A stretch of DNA of 64,000 bases from Ilex aquifolium (Eukaryota > Streptophyta > Magnoliopsida > Aquifoliales > Aquifoliaceae). The notes under the pieces were generated by a model. That model was given only the letters and a program-made list of their open reading frames with translations, ran no database searches and was not told where the DNA came from. The translations under genes were made by a program, and so were the position numbers. The DNA is taken from contig OX637398.1 of NCBI GenBank assembly GCA_951799425.1, positions 4,273,501 to 4,337,500 of the forward strand. Direction: 5' to 3'. Below, piece by piece: positions 13,966 through 24,225 of the stretch. The stretch's first letter is position 1. Each line of letters opens with the position of its first letter.

Positions 13966-14189
13966 TTAGGTTTTTCTTCCTTTAAGATAGCGCAAAACAA
14001 GTCACATAATAATTGCATGGTATAGGTCAAGTGCAAGTTCGAGACCCTGATGCGAGCCCCTAATGCGCAATTGATTGTTAGGTTTTTCTTCCTTAAGACC
14101 GCGCAAAACAAGTCACATAATAATTGCATGGTATAGGTCAAGTGCAAGATTGAGACCCTGGTGCGAGACCCTGATGCGCAATTGATTGT
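13966..14189 (+). repeat. Two-unit 112-bp tandem repeat with tRNA-like A/B boxes
   Basis: Unit 1 (13966-14077) and unit 2 (14078-14189) are nearly identical, both starting 'ttaggtttttcttcc' and ending 'gcgcaattgattgt'. Each holds an A-box-like 'gcgcaaaacaag' and, about 50 bases on, a B-box-like 'caagttcgagaccctg' (diverged to 'caagattgagaccctg' in unit 2). The spacing resembles a pol III promoter, so it could derive from a SINE or tRNA gene. That part is inference. Confidence 0.6.
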
Positions 14190-14444
14190 CAAAACTCCTT
14201 TTTTTTTTAACTCTTTAAAAAGCGAACTTCATCTAAGATTAATCTTAGAACTTTGGCCCCAACGAGCATAGGTATCTCGAAAGTGTTTTATGATAATTTC
14301 ATTATTAATGTAATTGAATATATCTTTCTCTAAACATAAAATCAAGATATCTATCCTTAACATGTGTTGATGCGTGTTCTAACTGACTTCCATAGTTATT
14401 TAGGTATGGACCTCTACGATAAGATAAGAAAGAAATACAAGTGG

Positions 14445-14880
14445 CACAAATTAAATATTTTAATCTCTGAAATATTAAATATGTTTCTATATAGTCCTTC
14501 AAACAGGCAGTGTCCAAATTGTTAACGATTTTTTATCATAAACTTGTCATGTGATATTTAAATATGGATAACAAATTAATTTGGATAACTCTTGACCAAA
14601 TTTATACTCAAATTTTAGTTAAATAGCTACTTAAATTACACATTTTTTATCATGAGCTATCTAAATTTTGGTCAAAAATATTAATATTACACATTTTTTA
14701 TTAAAAGCTACCAAAATTTTGTTTAAGAGCTATCAAAATTATTTTTTATTCATATTTAAGTATTACGTGACAAGTTTATAAAAAATCGTTAGCAATTTGG
14801 ACGTTGTCTGCTTGAAGGACCATATAAAAACATATTTAATACTTTAGGGACCAAAATGATGCAATTGAAATATTAGGGAT
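14445..14880. mobile_element. Foldback/MITE-like inverted-repeat element
   Basis: The left arm (about 14445-14590) and right arm (about 14735-14880) are imperfect reverse complements over roughly 140 bases, including 'gtccttcaaacaggcag' against 'ctgcttgaaggacc' and 'aacgattttttatcataaac' against its complement. The central part is AT-rich. Exact ends and target duplication were not resolved. No coding potential. Confidence 0.6.
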
Positions 14881-15322
14881 GAAAATGAGACAAGCCTCAT
14901 ATTTTGGGGACCTCCAATACAATTAATTTTTTAATTAATTATAATATTAAAAATTAAAAAAATTATATTAACATATTGAAAAATAAAAAAAAAAGAGTTT
15001 AAAATATTATAAATTTTATTTTAAAAAATAATAAATTTTACTAAAAAAATAATAAATAATATATTATCGATTTTTTTTTAATACCGTAGCCAAAACCATG
15101 TGTGTGCATTAAATGCAACGGCGCAATAAAACAAAGAACACACCCAAATTGGCCGGGTTATTGGTGATCATTCTGGACCTACGCCCACCCTCGGTTTCTG
15201 TATTTTCTCCTTTTGTCACATTGCTGAAGTTAATGCTTTGCTTCTGTTTCTCTACAATTAATAATGTTGTTATTTTTTATTAAATAATGGTACAATAATG
15301 ATATATTTAGAAGTGTCAATTA

Positions 15323-15620
15323 CTCCCTCCGTTCCTAAATATCTGTCGTTTTTTCCATTTTTGTTTATTCCATAATATCTGTCGTTTCATGATACCAAAG
15401 CATAATTAATATTTTTTCTTCCAAATTTACCCTTAACTCTTCAATGCATTAAATTAGGTGTAGGCTAAGTGTCTTTCATAGTCATTTCCTTCCCAATACG
15501 TATTGAATAAGGGTATTTTAGTCTTGTGCAATTATTTTTTACTCATATTAGAGCTATTTAATAGCTTCCTTAATCCCTGTGCAAAAACCTTAAACGACAG
15601 ATATTTAGGAACGGAGGGAG
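15323..15620. mobile_element. Stowaway-type MITE (Tc1/mariner)
   Basis: A 298-bp element with TIRs beginning CTCCCTCCGTTCCTAAATAT and ending in the exact complement, flanked by TA dinucleotides (15321-15322 and 15621-15622). The CTCCCTCCGT terminus and TA duplication are diagnostic of plant Stowaway MITEs. The interior is AT-rich and non-coding. It sits about 12 bp from the 3' end of the Helitron at 15633. Confidence 0.9.
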
Positions 15621-17440
15621 TATATAATATCAGTAGTTATTTCTCGTGCTTGAAGGCATAGAGTAATAAAAAAAAAAGTCAACAATAAATATATTTATAT
15701 TCACACCCAAAATTAAATTATAAAGATAGAGTAGATAGAAAGGAATTTAAGCACCGATTGTAGTGGGAGCGAGCGATAGTTGTGGTGGTGGGAGTGTAAC
15801 ACCCCGCATTTTATTTTATATATGTATATAGATATATAGTAAATAATTGTTGTAAAAATGTGGATATGTGTAGTGACGGTAGGAATAAAAGCAAAAATTA
15901 GAGATACAAATTGATTGGGAAGTTAAGTTTCGAAGGTGTGTAAACTTGAGAAGAGGGATTATGTAAGTTTCTAAATATCGTAAGGTCAAAATAAGTTCTC
16001 CATTGAATTCGAAAGGTCGAAAAACATTGGGAGAGGTAATGTGGGGTGTATTGGAAGCTAGGAAGTATTCCGAAGTGAAAACACACTTAGAGAAAATTTG
16101 GGTAAAAAGGAGTTGGGACACCTTCTAGTATTTAAGTCATAACTTTTAATCCTGATGTCCAATTGATCTGAAATTTTGACAGTAGATAGTAGACATCTAA
16201 GGCTACAAAAGTGTATCTCATGAAAATTTTCCAATTCGACCTCTAAATAGGTCAAAACTGCCCTGAAAGTCGAAATAGCCGAAGTGTACCGGAACACAGT
16301 ACCGGTACGCCCGAACCAGTAGCTAAACCGTACCGGTACAGCGTACCGGTACGCTCGAAGCTTGGCACAGTAAAAGTCGGGATTTTGGTGTTTTAAAACA
16401 CCATTTTAGGCCTCATTTGACCCATTCTTCCATCCAACTCTCACCCCAAACATCTTAGAGCCCTAAGAGAAGAGAAAATGAGAGAAAAAACACAAAGATC
16501 TTGAGAGAGTTACCCCTTATAGAGATCAAAACCGAAATTCCTCAAGAACACCATTATTCTACTCTCTTCTTCTACATTTTCACTACACCCTTACCCACAC
16601 CTCTTGGAATCCTAGAGAGAGTCTTAGAAAAGAATAAAGAAGGAGAAAACACAAGATCAAAAGGGAAAAAAACAAATGATTTAAGAGTGATTCAAGATCA
16701 AACCCTAGATTTCAAGAACACCAAGGTAGGGATTTTCTCCCATTCTTTTATATTGAGGCTAGGTTTATTTATATGTATCTCTTTACTCTAAATGTTATAT
16801 GTATGCTATCCAATCTTTAATTCTTGTTATTCTTGCAATTAATGCCATGTGAAAAATATTGTGATTGTTGGGTAACCCTTAAATCTCCTTGCTTGCTACC
16901 AAACCCTAGTCTTCAAGGGAAATGTGTTCTTCTCTTGACTTCTCATTTGTTATTGATTTCAATACATGATTGTTCCTTTGTTTTGAATTCTAAGCTTGAT
17001 ATTGAATACTTGATATTCTTTATTCTTGGTTCCAAGACTTGAGTGTTCTTTTGGTCTTGATTTCTAAGCTTCATAATCATTTGTTCTTGATTTCACACCT
17101 TGGTAGTCGTTTGTTATTTATTTCCATACATGATTGTTCCGTTAAATCTTAATTTCTCCTTTGTCCATGATTTTCAAGCTTGGTGCGCCTTTATTCTTTG
17201 TACTCCAAGTTTAATATTCATCTATAATGATTTCAAAGTTTGATTACTCATATGTTTTGATTTCAAAACTTTAGTGGTTTGTGTCGAACAATAAAATGAT
17301 ATTTTGGTGATCTCATGTACTTTTGCTTAAATTGTTCTATTGGAATGTTACATGTGAAATTGGGGGTTTGTGGAGTTACTGTGAATTGAAATAAATGTTG
17401 GAATTGTATGCTTGGGTTGGGTTGTTTGTGATGCACATGA

Positions 17441-17750
17441 GTGAGAGGTTCCTTGTAAGGATGCTCACCACTTCTCAAGAGGTTCCTTATAAGGATGTTT
17501 GGGAAATAATGTAGTGATTGGTGGGAGGTTCCTTGTAAGGATGCTCACCCCTTCCCAAGAGGTTCCTTGTAAGGATGCTTGGGAAACAATGTAGTGATTG
17601 GTGGGAGGTTCCTTGTAAGGATGCTCACCCTTTCCCAAGAGGTTCCTTGTAAGGATGCTTGGGAAACAATGTAGTGATTGGTGAGAGGTTCCATGTAAGG
17701 ATGCTCATCCATTCTCAAGAGGTTCCCGGTAAGGATGCTTGAGAATCAAA
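17441..17750 (+). repeat. 80-bp tandem array inside the solo LTR (about 4 units)
   Basis: Units start at 17441, 17521, 17601 and 17681, exactly 80 bp apart. Each contains two copies of 'gaggttccttgtaaggatgct' variants followed by 'tgggaaacaatgtagtgattg'. It is a higher-order minisatellite within the LTR. Confidence 0.9.
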
Positions 17751-17985
17751 GATGACCTAAAGGGGGGTGGAGGTTACCCTAAAGTATGCCACCTACCGAA
17801 AGGATCAGAGATGACCTAAAGGGGGGTGGAGGTTACTCTAAAGTATGCCACCTACCGAAAGAATCAGAGATGACCTAAAGGGGGGTGGAGGTTACCCTAA
17901 AGTATGCCACCTACCGAAAGAATCAGAGATGACCTAAATGGGGGTGGAGGTTACCACAAAATATGTCACCTACCAAAGGAATTGT
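17751..17985 (+). repeat. 59-bp tandem array inside the solo LTR (about 4 units)
   Basis: Units start at 17751, 17810, 17869 and 17928, a 59-bp period. Each reads from 'gatgacctaaaggggggtgg' to 'tatgccacctaccgaaag'. The array directly abuts the 80-bp array but is unrelated in sequence. Confidence 0.9.
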
Positions 17986-18564
17986 TGAAAATAGTGTATG
18001 GTGGGCTGGATTATATTTGGAAATGGTTTGCTAACTGTATAGTGGTTTCACTTATTTATTCAATTATTGTTGTTCCTTAAACTTGAGATCTATTTAAATG
18101 TCCTGATTTTACTTCAAAAGTTATATATGATATTTGTGAAATGAGACCGACTTGCTTTACATGTTTTATAAACCTTGGTTGAGTTTGAGAGGATTTTCCT
18201 ACAGAGCTTAGTGCTCACCCCCTACAAACCAACACATTTTTCAGGTAATGCTGTAAAAGAGGATCGGTTAGAAGACTGGTAGGGGGATCCGGAGGGGGAT
18301 ATCTCGACGGTCCTTCTTTGTATTAGATTGAAGGGTTATTTTGAAATCATGTAAAAATATAATCTTTTTTTATTCCGCTGCTAAGTTACGTTTAATTCTT
18401 TTGGGATGTAATTGTCATGATTTGGCTTATTCTTTTGGGATAATGTTATGAACATGATATATGATGAATGAAATTTCTTTATTTATGGAATTTATTTAGT
18501 CGCTCTCATGTTGTGAATGGTCGTGGATAGTAATGCTGTCCAGAGTGTGTTTTGGGGCGTTACA

Positions 18565-18955
18565 GGGAGACGGTGATAGTTGTGATGGGTGATGACGAGC
18601 AGTTTGTGATGGTGTCAGCCGTGGGTGGCAATGGTGATGGTAGTGGTGGGGCGGTGGGGGTGGTGGTGATGGTGGGACAGTGGCGATGGTGGTGAGGTGG
18701 CAATAGCGGTGGTGGGGCGATGATGGTGGTTGTTGTGGAAGAGGTGGTGCTGGTGGTGGTAGGGTGGCGGAAACAGTGGTGATGGTGGTGGTGGAGCGAT
18801 GGGGGTGGTGGTGGCGGTGGGTGGGGTGGTGGTTATTGTTGTTGTGGCAGAGGTGGTGGTGTGGTAGCGATGGCGGTTGTGGTGGTGGTGGTAGTTGTGG
18901 TAGTGGTAGTAATGATGGTGGTGATAGAGGTGGTGGTGGGGCGGTTATAAGTATT
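18565..18955 (-). repeat. GGT/CCA-rich minisatellite tract of the Helitron
   Basis: Almost entirely 'ggtggt', 'gatggt', 'gttgtgg' permutations. It gives long open frames on both strands (155 codons of Pro/His/Ser/Thr on the minus strand, Gly/Val/Trp on the plus), but composition alone explains them. The same tract (as CCA) occurs in the related Helitron at 34100-34294 and 36890-37280. It is part of the mobile element, not a gene. Confidence 0.75.
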
Positions 18956-19143
18956 AAAAACACTTTTAAAAAGTCACCCCAAACACACTCTTAGGGGTCT
19001 ATTTTTCATATTAAATTTGGAGTATTAATATTAGTCGTTGAATTAACTTTAAAATAAAATTAAAAAAGATCTCAACCGTAAATAGCAAAAATCATTTTGT
19101 TTATGTTTTAAGATTTGAATTGTATTGTACTTTATTATATAGA

Positions 19144-22100
19144 TTTTTTTCATTTTCGATTCATATCAATAAAAAATTATTTAAGTTTGAAACAACTTAA
19201 ATGATACTTTGTAAAGAAATTCAAAAAATAACAAAATACCTATTTTCTATTTATATTAACAATTAATCATGTTATTCGTATTTAACCTAAATTTAATTTA
19301 TTTATTATTTATGTTAATTTTTGAATTTCGTGTTAAATCGAGTTAACGTTGATAAATAAAATTGACAATCCCAAATTGATGGTGTGGGTGCAGCAGAGCT
19401 GAGCAGAGTTGTGATATATAGGGATTTGGGAATCACTAGAAAGTCCAGTCAGAATTTCTTGGCTCTTGGGGATTAAATAATGTGGTGGCAAGAGATCACA
19501 GATAGAAGATTTATAGTGATTCACCACTTTGGGAACTCAACTAATCCACTTTAAAAGAGTTTCTTGCTCTTGGGGGAGTTCTCAATTAATTAAGGGAAAA
19601 GATTACACCGAGTATTTGCATAGACTATTGCTTGAGTTCTATTGTGAGAGATATGCCTATTATTTATAGCCTTAAAAAGGCTTTGTCTGATTTTCTAGCG
19701 TGATCCTTGCAATTTCTTCGTAACGGATGCGTCTTTTGCACAGTCATTGTGGATAATGCTGAGGCGGTTGTGCCTCTCTTGCCTGACTGCTGGACCGTTG
19801 CAATTTACGCGTAGCCTTCTGATGGGAACCAGCTGTCATCCCTGTCGACTTCGACGTCGTTCCCACGAGGACCTTGTTGCTAGGGATCCCGACATGCGCA
19901 CTTCTGATTGTTTGCCATGAACTGCATAATTCGAGTTCAGATGATCGAACTGAGTGACTGAGTTCAATCTTAGCCAAAATTTGAGTATCATCACAAATGT
20001 TATTGTTATATTAAATATTTTGTCGTTTTTCCTCTTGCTCGCAGTCCTAAGCTGCAACTATATTTGCCTCACTGAAGTTGTCTGGGTTGCAAATAGATCG
20101 ACTATTATAACGAGATATCTAAACCTTTGACGTGGCACAGAAGCTCGATACGGATACGAAAATAATACGAAACGAGCGGGTTTAAAGTTAATTTAAATAA
20201 AATTATGTTTTAAACAGATTGATTTGATTTCTTTGTTCAATAAATCCAATAAATACGACATATACATGATGAACCCGACACTGCAAGAAATCCGACCATG
20301 TATAATTATAAATGAGAACGATAAAAATAAAGCGTTGGGTAGTTAAATTTGGAGCCTAAGTTAAACAACCGGTAGAGCTGGGACCTACGACCTTAATTGA
20401 GCAAAAAAACAAGAGATATATCGACCATATTGAAAGACTACGACACTTAATTTGGCTCCTTAAGGACCACTGCCTTATAAGTGCAACAATTTGTAGGCCT
20501 TTAGCGCAAGGGTACGTGGTCCTATATAAAGAGGTTACACACCCACTTTCGCTATCTAGCCTTTCATCTTTTGTCACACTCTTCTATATTTTTAGTTACG
20601 GCTCATTTTGTCTTTCGGATCATGGACCACTTGATATGAAAACCCTTCTGGATTTGCATGTGCTTCACCATGATCAAGGGATCAACCTATCTTTTTTTAG
20701 GTTTGATAGAGCCACCCTACTAAGAGGATGGTGAGGGGTCCCTTTTGGATGCTTTTTGAATTTTTGTTACGAAACGATCTCGATCTCGCATGTTTGTTAA
20801 ACTTGTACATGCGATCCTTCTTATATCTCACAATGACGATAGTTTCATGCATGATAGTGTTTACTGATATGACCCACTATCCAGCAATGCAACCCTTTGT
20901 AGAATTGACACTAAACATTAATATTAAAGGGAAAAAAGGACTTTGATCAAGTTAAGATTATCAAGATCGTTCTAACCATGTTGCAAAACATAGTCATCTC
21001 CCAATGGCCACGAAGACTAATGTTTGTATGCTTTAAAAAGAAGTAAAAGACTTGAGCCGCAAAAGTCTAGCTTTAAAAAAGAGAGGGTCCAAAAATGTCT
21101 GTTCCAAAAGGCCAAAGGATTGACTTTAGAAAGAAAAAGGAATGCTTTTTAGAAATTGATCAGAGAGAGGGCCATTTGAGCACTAAAGGTGAAAACATGT
21201 CCTGGACATTAAACAAACAGTTGGGCTTCATTTCAAATTTCAATTCACCCTCCTCTAGATCTTCTTTAATTTTAGATTCCTTAATTATTAGTTTGTTGCA
21301 TTTGTGGTTTTCTATTTCTCTCTCTCTCCTCCTTTTCCTTTTCCTTTTCCTTTTCCTTTGTTTCCGCAAACCCTTCTGATTAAATCTTTCCAACTGTTTA
21401 AAGTACCATAAAAAGATGGTAATACGTGAAGTGCTTTGCCCTTTATAACTTGTCACCGCTATTCCATTTCTAGTTTTCACTCTTCCATTTTACCAGACAA
21501 CTATGATTGGCATATGAGTCTTTCATTCACAATATCTTGTTGTTGGGTTTTGCAGTGATTTGAAATCAATTGTCTTAGTCAAGAGGACGACTTGACATAA
21601 GTGGTAGTAGAGGCACAAAAAAGAATGTTGGTGACATAGTCATTAACCCTTTGCTTCAATCGGTTGTTGGGAGGGAGGAGGGAGGGGGGAGGGGGGAGAA
21701 GGGTTGAGAGTCAGGTCGTTGTGTTTGGATTTGCCTTTTGCACAAGGGTAAAATAAGTATCTTGTTAAAAATAGATCGAGGTTGGTGTGAATAAGTTATG
21801 TGTACTATTGACTAATGGAGGAGTACTCTTTAAAATAACAAATGCAAACTTAGAGGAATATTAAGATAATTTTAATAATCACGAGAGAACCCCTCGTAAT
21901 TATCAAATGGCATAAGGACCGTGGATATAACTTTTTTCTCAAAAGAAAGAAACATTCCTTTCTCTTGCATCCACCAACATTTCAAAGTTTGACTTTTCAA
22001 CCTAATTTCTCTACAAATGTGTGAGAGAGAGAGAGAGAGCAAAAGTGGCTCAATATTACTCTTCCTATACTAGTTGGCGAACATCTTTTTCTTTTTTAGG

Positions 22101-22464
22101 GCTAGTTGAGCTAAATCAAACATTACGCAACACAAAAATTTAGAGTCGAGTCAGTATTCGATTTTTAAACTTTGCCATGAAACTCCCCATCAAACCCTAC
22201 TACATTGTGTGAACAAAATCTCTTTCAAGACCATGTATTTGTTGAGGCATTGAGATCTTAATATTTTCCAAGATCAAGAACATAAACAAGCATTTTTTAT
22301 TGACAAGATATTTCATTGCACTAACATCTCTCAATCTAACTCACCGTCAATTGCTCAGTCAAATACAAATGCGCGATGTAATTGAAAAAATTGTTCAATA
22401 ACAGTATTGTAATCAAAAAAATTCCTCCCTTGTTTGTGTATCATGTGATTGTATTGGATGCAAC
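19144..22464. other. Intergenic DNA, no gene recognised
   Basis: AT-rich with short GC-richer islands at about 19700-19970 and 20340-20560. The latter includes a TATA-like 'cctatataaag' at about 20520 and could be a decayed LTR. (CTTTTC)n occurs near 21325-21360, a G/A-rich run near 21670-21705, and (GA)n at about 22024-22039. Open frames of up to 106 codons show no domain or composition typical of a real plant protein. Confidence 0.5.
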
Positions 22465-23391
22465 TAGGGATGGCAGTGGACCGGGGAAAAACGGGTATTC
22501 GTCCAAACCCACCCCGTTTGGACCGGGGATGGACTATACGAATTGGACGGTGGACGTATACGGGGATACCCGTATAAACCCGTGCGGGGATGAAGGCGGG
22601 GATGGACTTACCCTTACCCCCGCCCCGCCCCGCCCCCGCTACCCGTTATATATATATATATAAATACTCCCAAATTTTAATAGTTAATTCATGTTCAACA
22701 TTTGTAGAATGGGGTTTAGTGGCAAAAAATTTTCTACTGTTGTGAAGTATCACTATTGTTTTATTTGTAGCTCTTGAACTGTTTGTGATGCAAATCTTGA
22801 TTTTTTCTCCTAATGGTAGTTATGTCCATACAATGGTCTTGTCCGTGCATGCTCATAACGTCAATATTAGTGTAATGCAAGGAAATACTATGAAATAACA
22901 TCAAATTTGCTACAAAAAAAAGGTTCAACAAAATCGCAAGCTAAAAATGCCTATGGATTACAGTATACTATTTTTTATCAATAGGATTGCTTAAAGTGGA
23001 TAACAGTCACTTAATTTCCTGATCAATCGTCCTGCGTAACCTTGTCATATAGATGATATAACTTTAAATAACTGTATGTGTGTATGTGCGTGTCTGTGTA
23101 TGTATGCTTGCTTTGTGTAATACTGGTTCTGAGCATGAGTTATGATGAACCTGTACATAATCTGAGCATGAGTTATGATCATTATGTTGGCTTGGACTTA
23201 GACTTGGGCTTGGGCGGGTACGGGGGAAGCGGGGACGGGGGTGGAGATTAGAAATTTACCCGTGGACGGGGATGGGGATGAAAACTATACCTGTTAACGG
23301 GGGTGGACCGGGGATGGACGAAATTTTTTTAAGCGGGTACGGGGATGGAGACTACACTCCCCGCCCCCGCTTCGGTTCACTGACATCCCTA
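22465..23391. mobile_element. hAT-type non-autonomous transposon (927 bp)
   Basis: Flanked by a perfect 8-bp duplication GATGCAAC (22457-22464 and 23392-23399). TIRs are TAGGGATGGCAGTG on the left and, in reverse complement, TAGGGATGTCAGTGAACC on the right. Subterminal regions are dense in 'cgggga' and 'ggacggggatgg' motifs on facing strands. The internal part is AT-rich with no transposase. Confidence 0.88.
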
Positions 23392-23420
23392 GATGCAACC
23401 TCACATAGACATTGATAAAT

Positions 23421-24220
23421 GTGGAATTTTGGGCATGGGCCGCCATGGCCTCGAAGCCCAATATACTTTGAGAACCCAGAAGTTGGGCTTATTGGCCCAA
23501 AAGAAACGCTTCCAATTGGCCCACATCGAGAGCAGAAAGGGCCAAGAGACCAAGCCCAACGACTCCAGAGAACTAGCAGTCCAGTCCCAGCCCAATCCTG
23601 TACTAGCCAAAGGGCAATCCGGGAAAGAGAAATCACACTCTTGCCCTGGAAGGCATATCGTCGCACCACATGTCCAAGAGGCAAGGGGACCATCTCTAAA
23701 ACCTAAGACAGTTACACCCTCCCGAACGCAGGAGGAGGTGGTGCATAATGATCCAGAGATCGTGGGCGCAGGAGCGCCGACTAGCAGAAGCTTTTGCAGG
23801 ACAAGGACATGAGGTCCTCACAAGATCAGGAAAAAGGTAGAGGGAGCCGTCAGGAACCCTAGGACGGACGACCCATATAAATAGAAGAGTGTTATGCAAC
23901 TAGAGGCTCTCTGGATCACCATCTTCGTCTTCCCCATTATATTCCCCACTCACGGGTATTCAGTAGAACAAGGCATACGCATTTATACGGGCCCAGCGCC
24001 AGTAACTCACTTGTACTCATCGAGAAATTAATATACTACCTCAAGGAGCAGGAGACTCCATTGTAGTGGACATAGCATCAGTTCATTGACTAAGGTGAAC
24101 CACTTATATTCTGTGTTTTCCACTCTCGATATATTAACTTCTCTATCAAACCAACTCATAAAATCCATTAGCATCTCATCGGCCGGGCTTGGGCCGTTAT
24201 TTCTGAGAAACCGTCAGACA
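23421..24220 (+). mobile_element. Probable solo LTR (about 800 bp)
   Basis: Flanked by the 5-bp direct repeat TAAAT (23416-23420 and 24221-24225). It ends GTCAGACA. It contains a TATA-like 'catataaatagaag' at about 23873, followed by a CT-rich leader and 'gaaccacttatattctgtgt', a tail typical of plant Ty3/gypsy LTRs. The left end reads (T)GTGGAATTTTGGG, so the TG start overlaps the duplication by one base. Open frames of 95-139 codons here lie inside the LTR and are not genes. It directly abuts the hAT element ending at 23391. Confidence 0.55.
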
Positions 24221-24225
24221 TAAAT

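Larger units (their letters stand above)
15795..18564. mobile_element. Solo LTR (2,770 bp) of an LTR retrotransposon
   Basis: Begins TGTAACACCCC and ends GGGGCGTTACA, and is flanked by a perfect 5-bp duplication GGGAG (15790-15794 and 18565-18569). No gag-pol is present, so this is a solo LTR left by recombination. The length and structure suggest a Ty3/gypsy element with long LTRs (inference). Near the right end it has 'gctcaccccc...acatttttcagg', also found in reverse in the second solo LTR (34295-36679). It contains two tandem arrays (17441-17985). The open frame at 16501-16791 is not a recognisable gene. Confidence 0.85.
15633..19143 (-). mobile_element. Non-autonomous Helitron, minus orientation, carrying a solo LTR
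   Basis: On the minus strand it starts TCTATATAATAAAGTA (ends at plus 19143, preceded by host A). It ends near 15633 with a hairpin-forming stretch around GCCTTCAAGC and a degenerate CTAC in place of CTAG. Once the inserted LTR (15795-18564) is ignored, it is about 736 bp. It is clearly related to the element at 33875-37405: the same 5' end, a 'ttgagatctctttaaa'-like block, 'aaaagtgtttttaatatttataa' and a CCA-rich tract. No Rep/helicase is encoded. Confidence 0.75.

Noticed and set aside
17441..17985. Possible CRISPR-like direct repeats
   Set aside because: The repeats are contiguous tandem units of 80 and 59 bp without variable spacers, inside a plant LTR.
18496..18994. Long open frames (155 and 76 codons) of Pro/His-rich or Gly/Trp-rich composition
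   Set aside because: They arise from a GGT/CCA simple-sequence tract inside a Helitron. Both strands are open for compositional reasons and there is no domain or splice context.
20356..21480. Several 70-106 codon open frames, one Lys/Arg/Glu-rich
   Set aside because: The charged frame is the complement of a (CTTTTC)n/CT stretch. The others show no domain, splice support or similarity to known families.
23393..23899. Overlapping open frames of 67-139 codons
   Set aside because: They lie in a probable solo LTR with a TATA-like box and flanking 5-bp repeats. Frames overlap on both strands and have no recognisable gag or pol motif.
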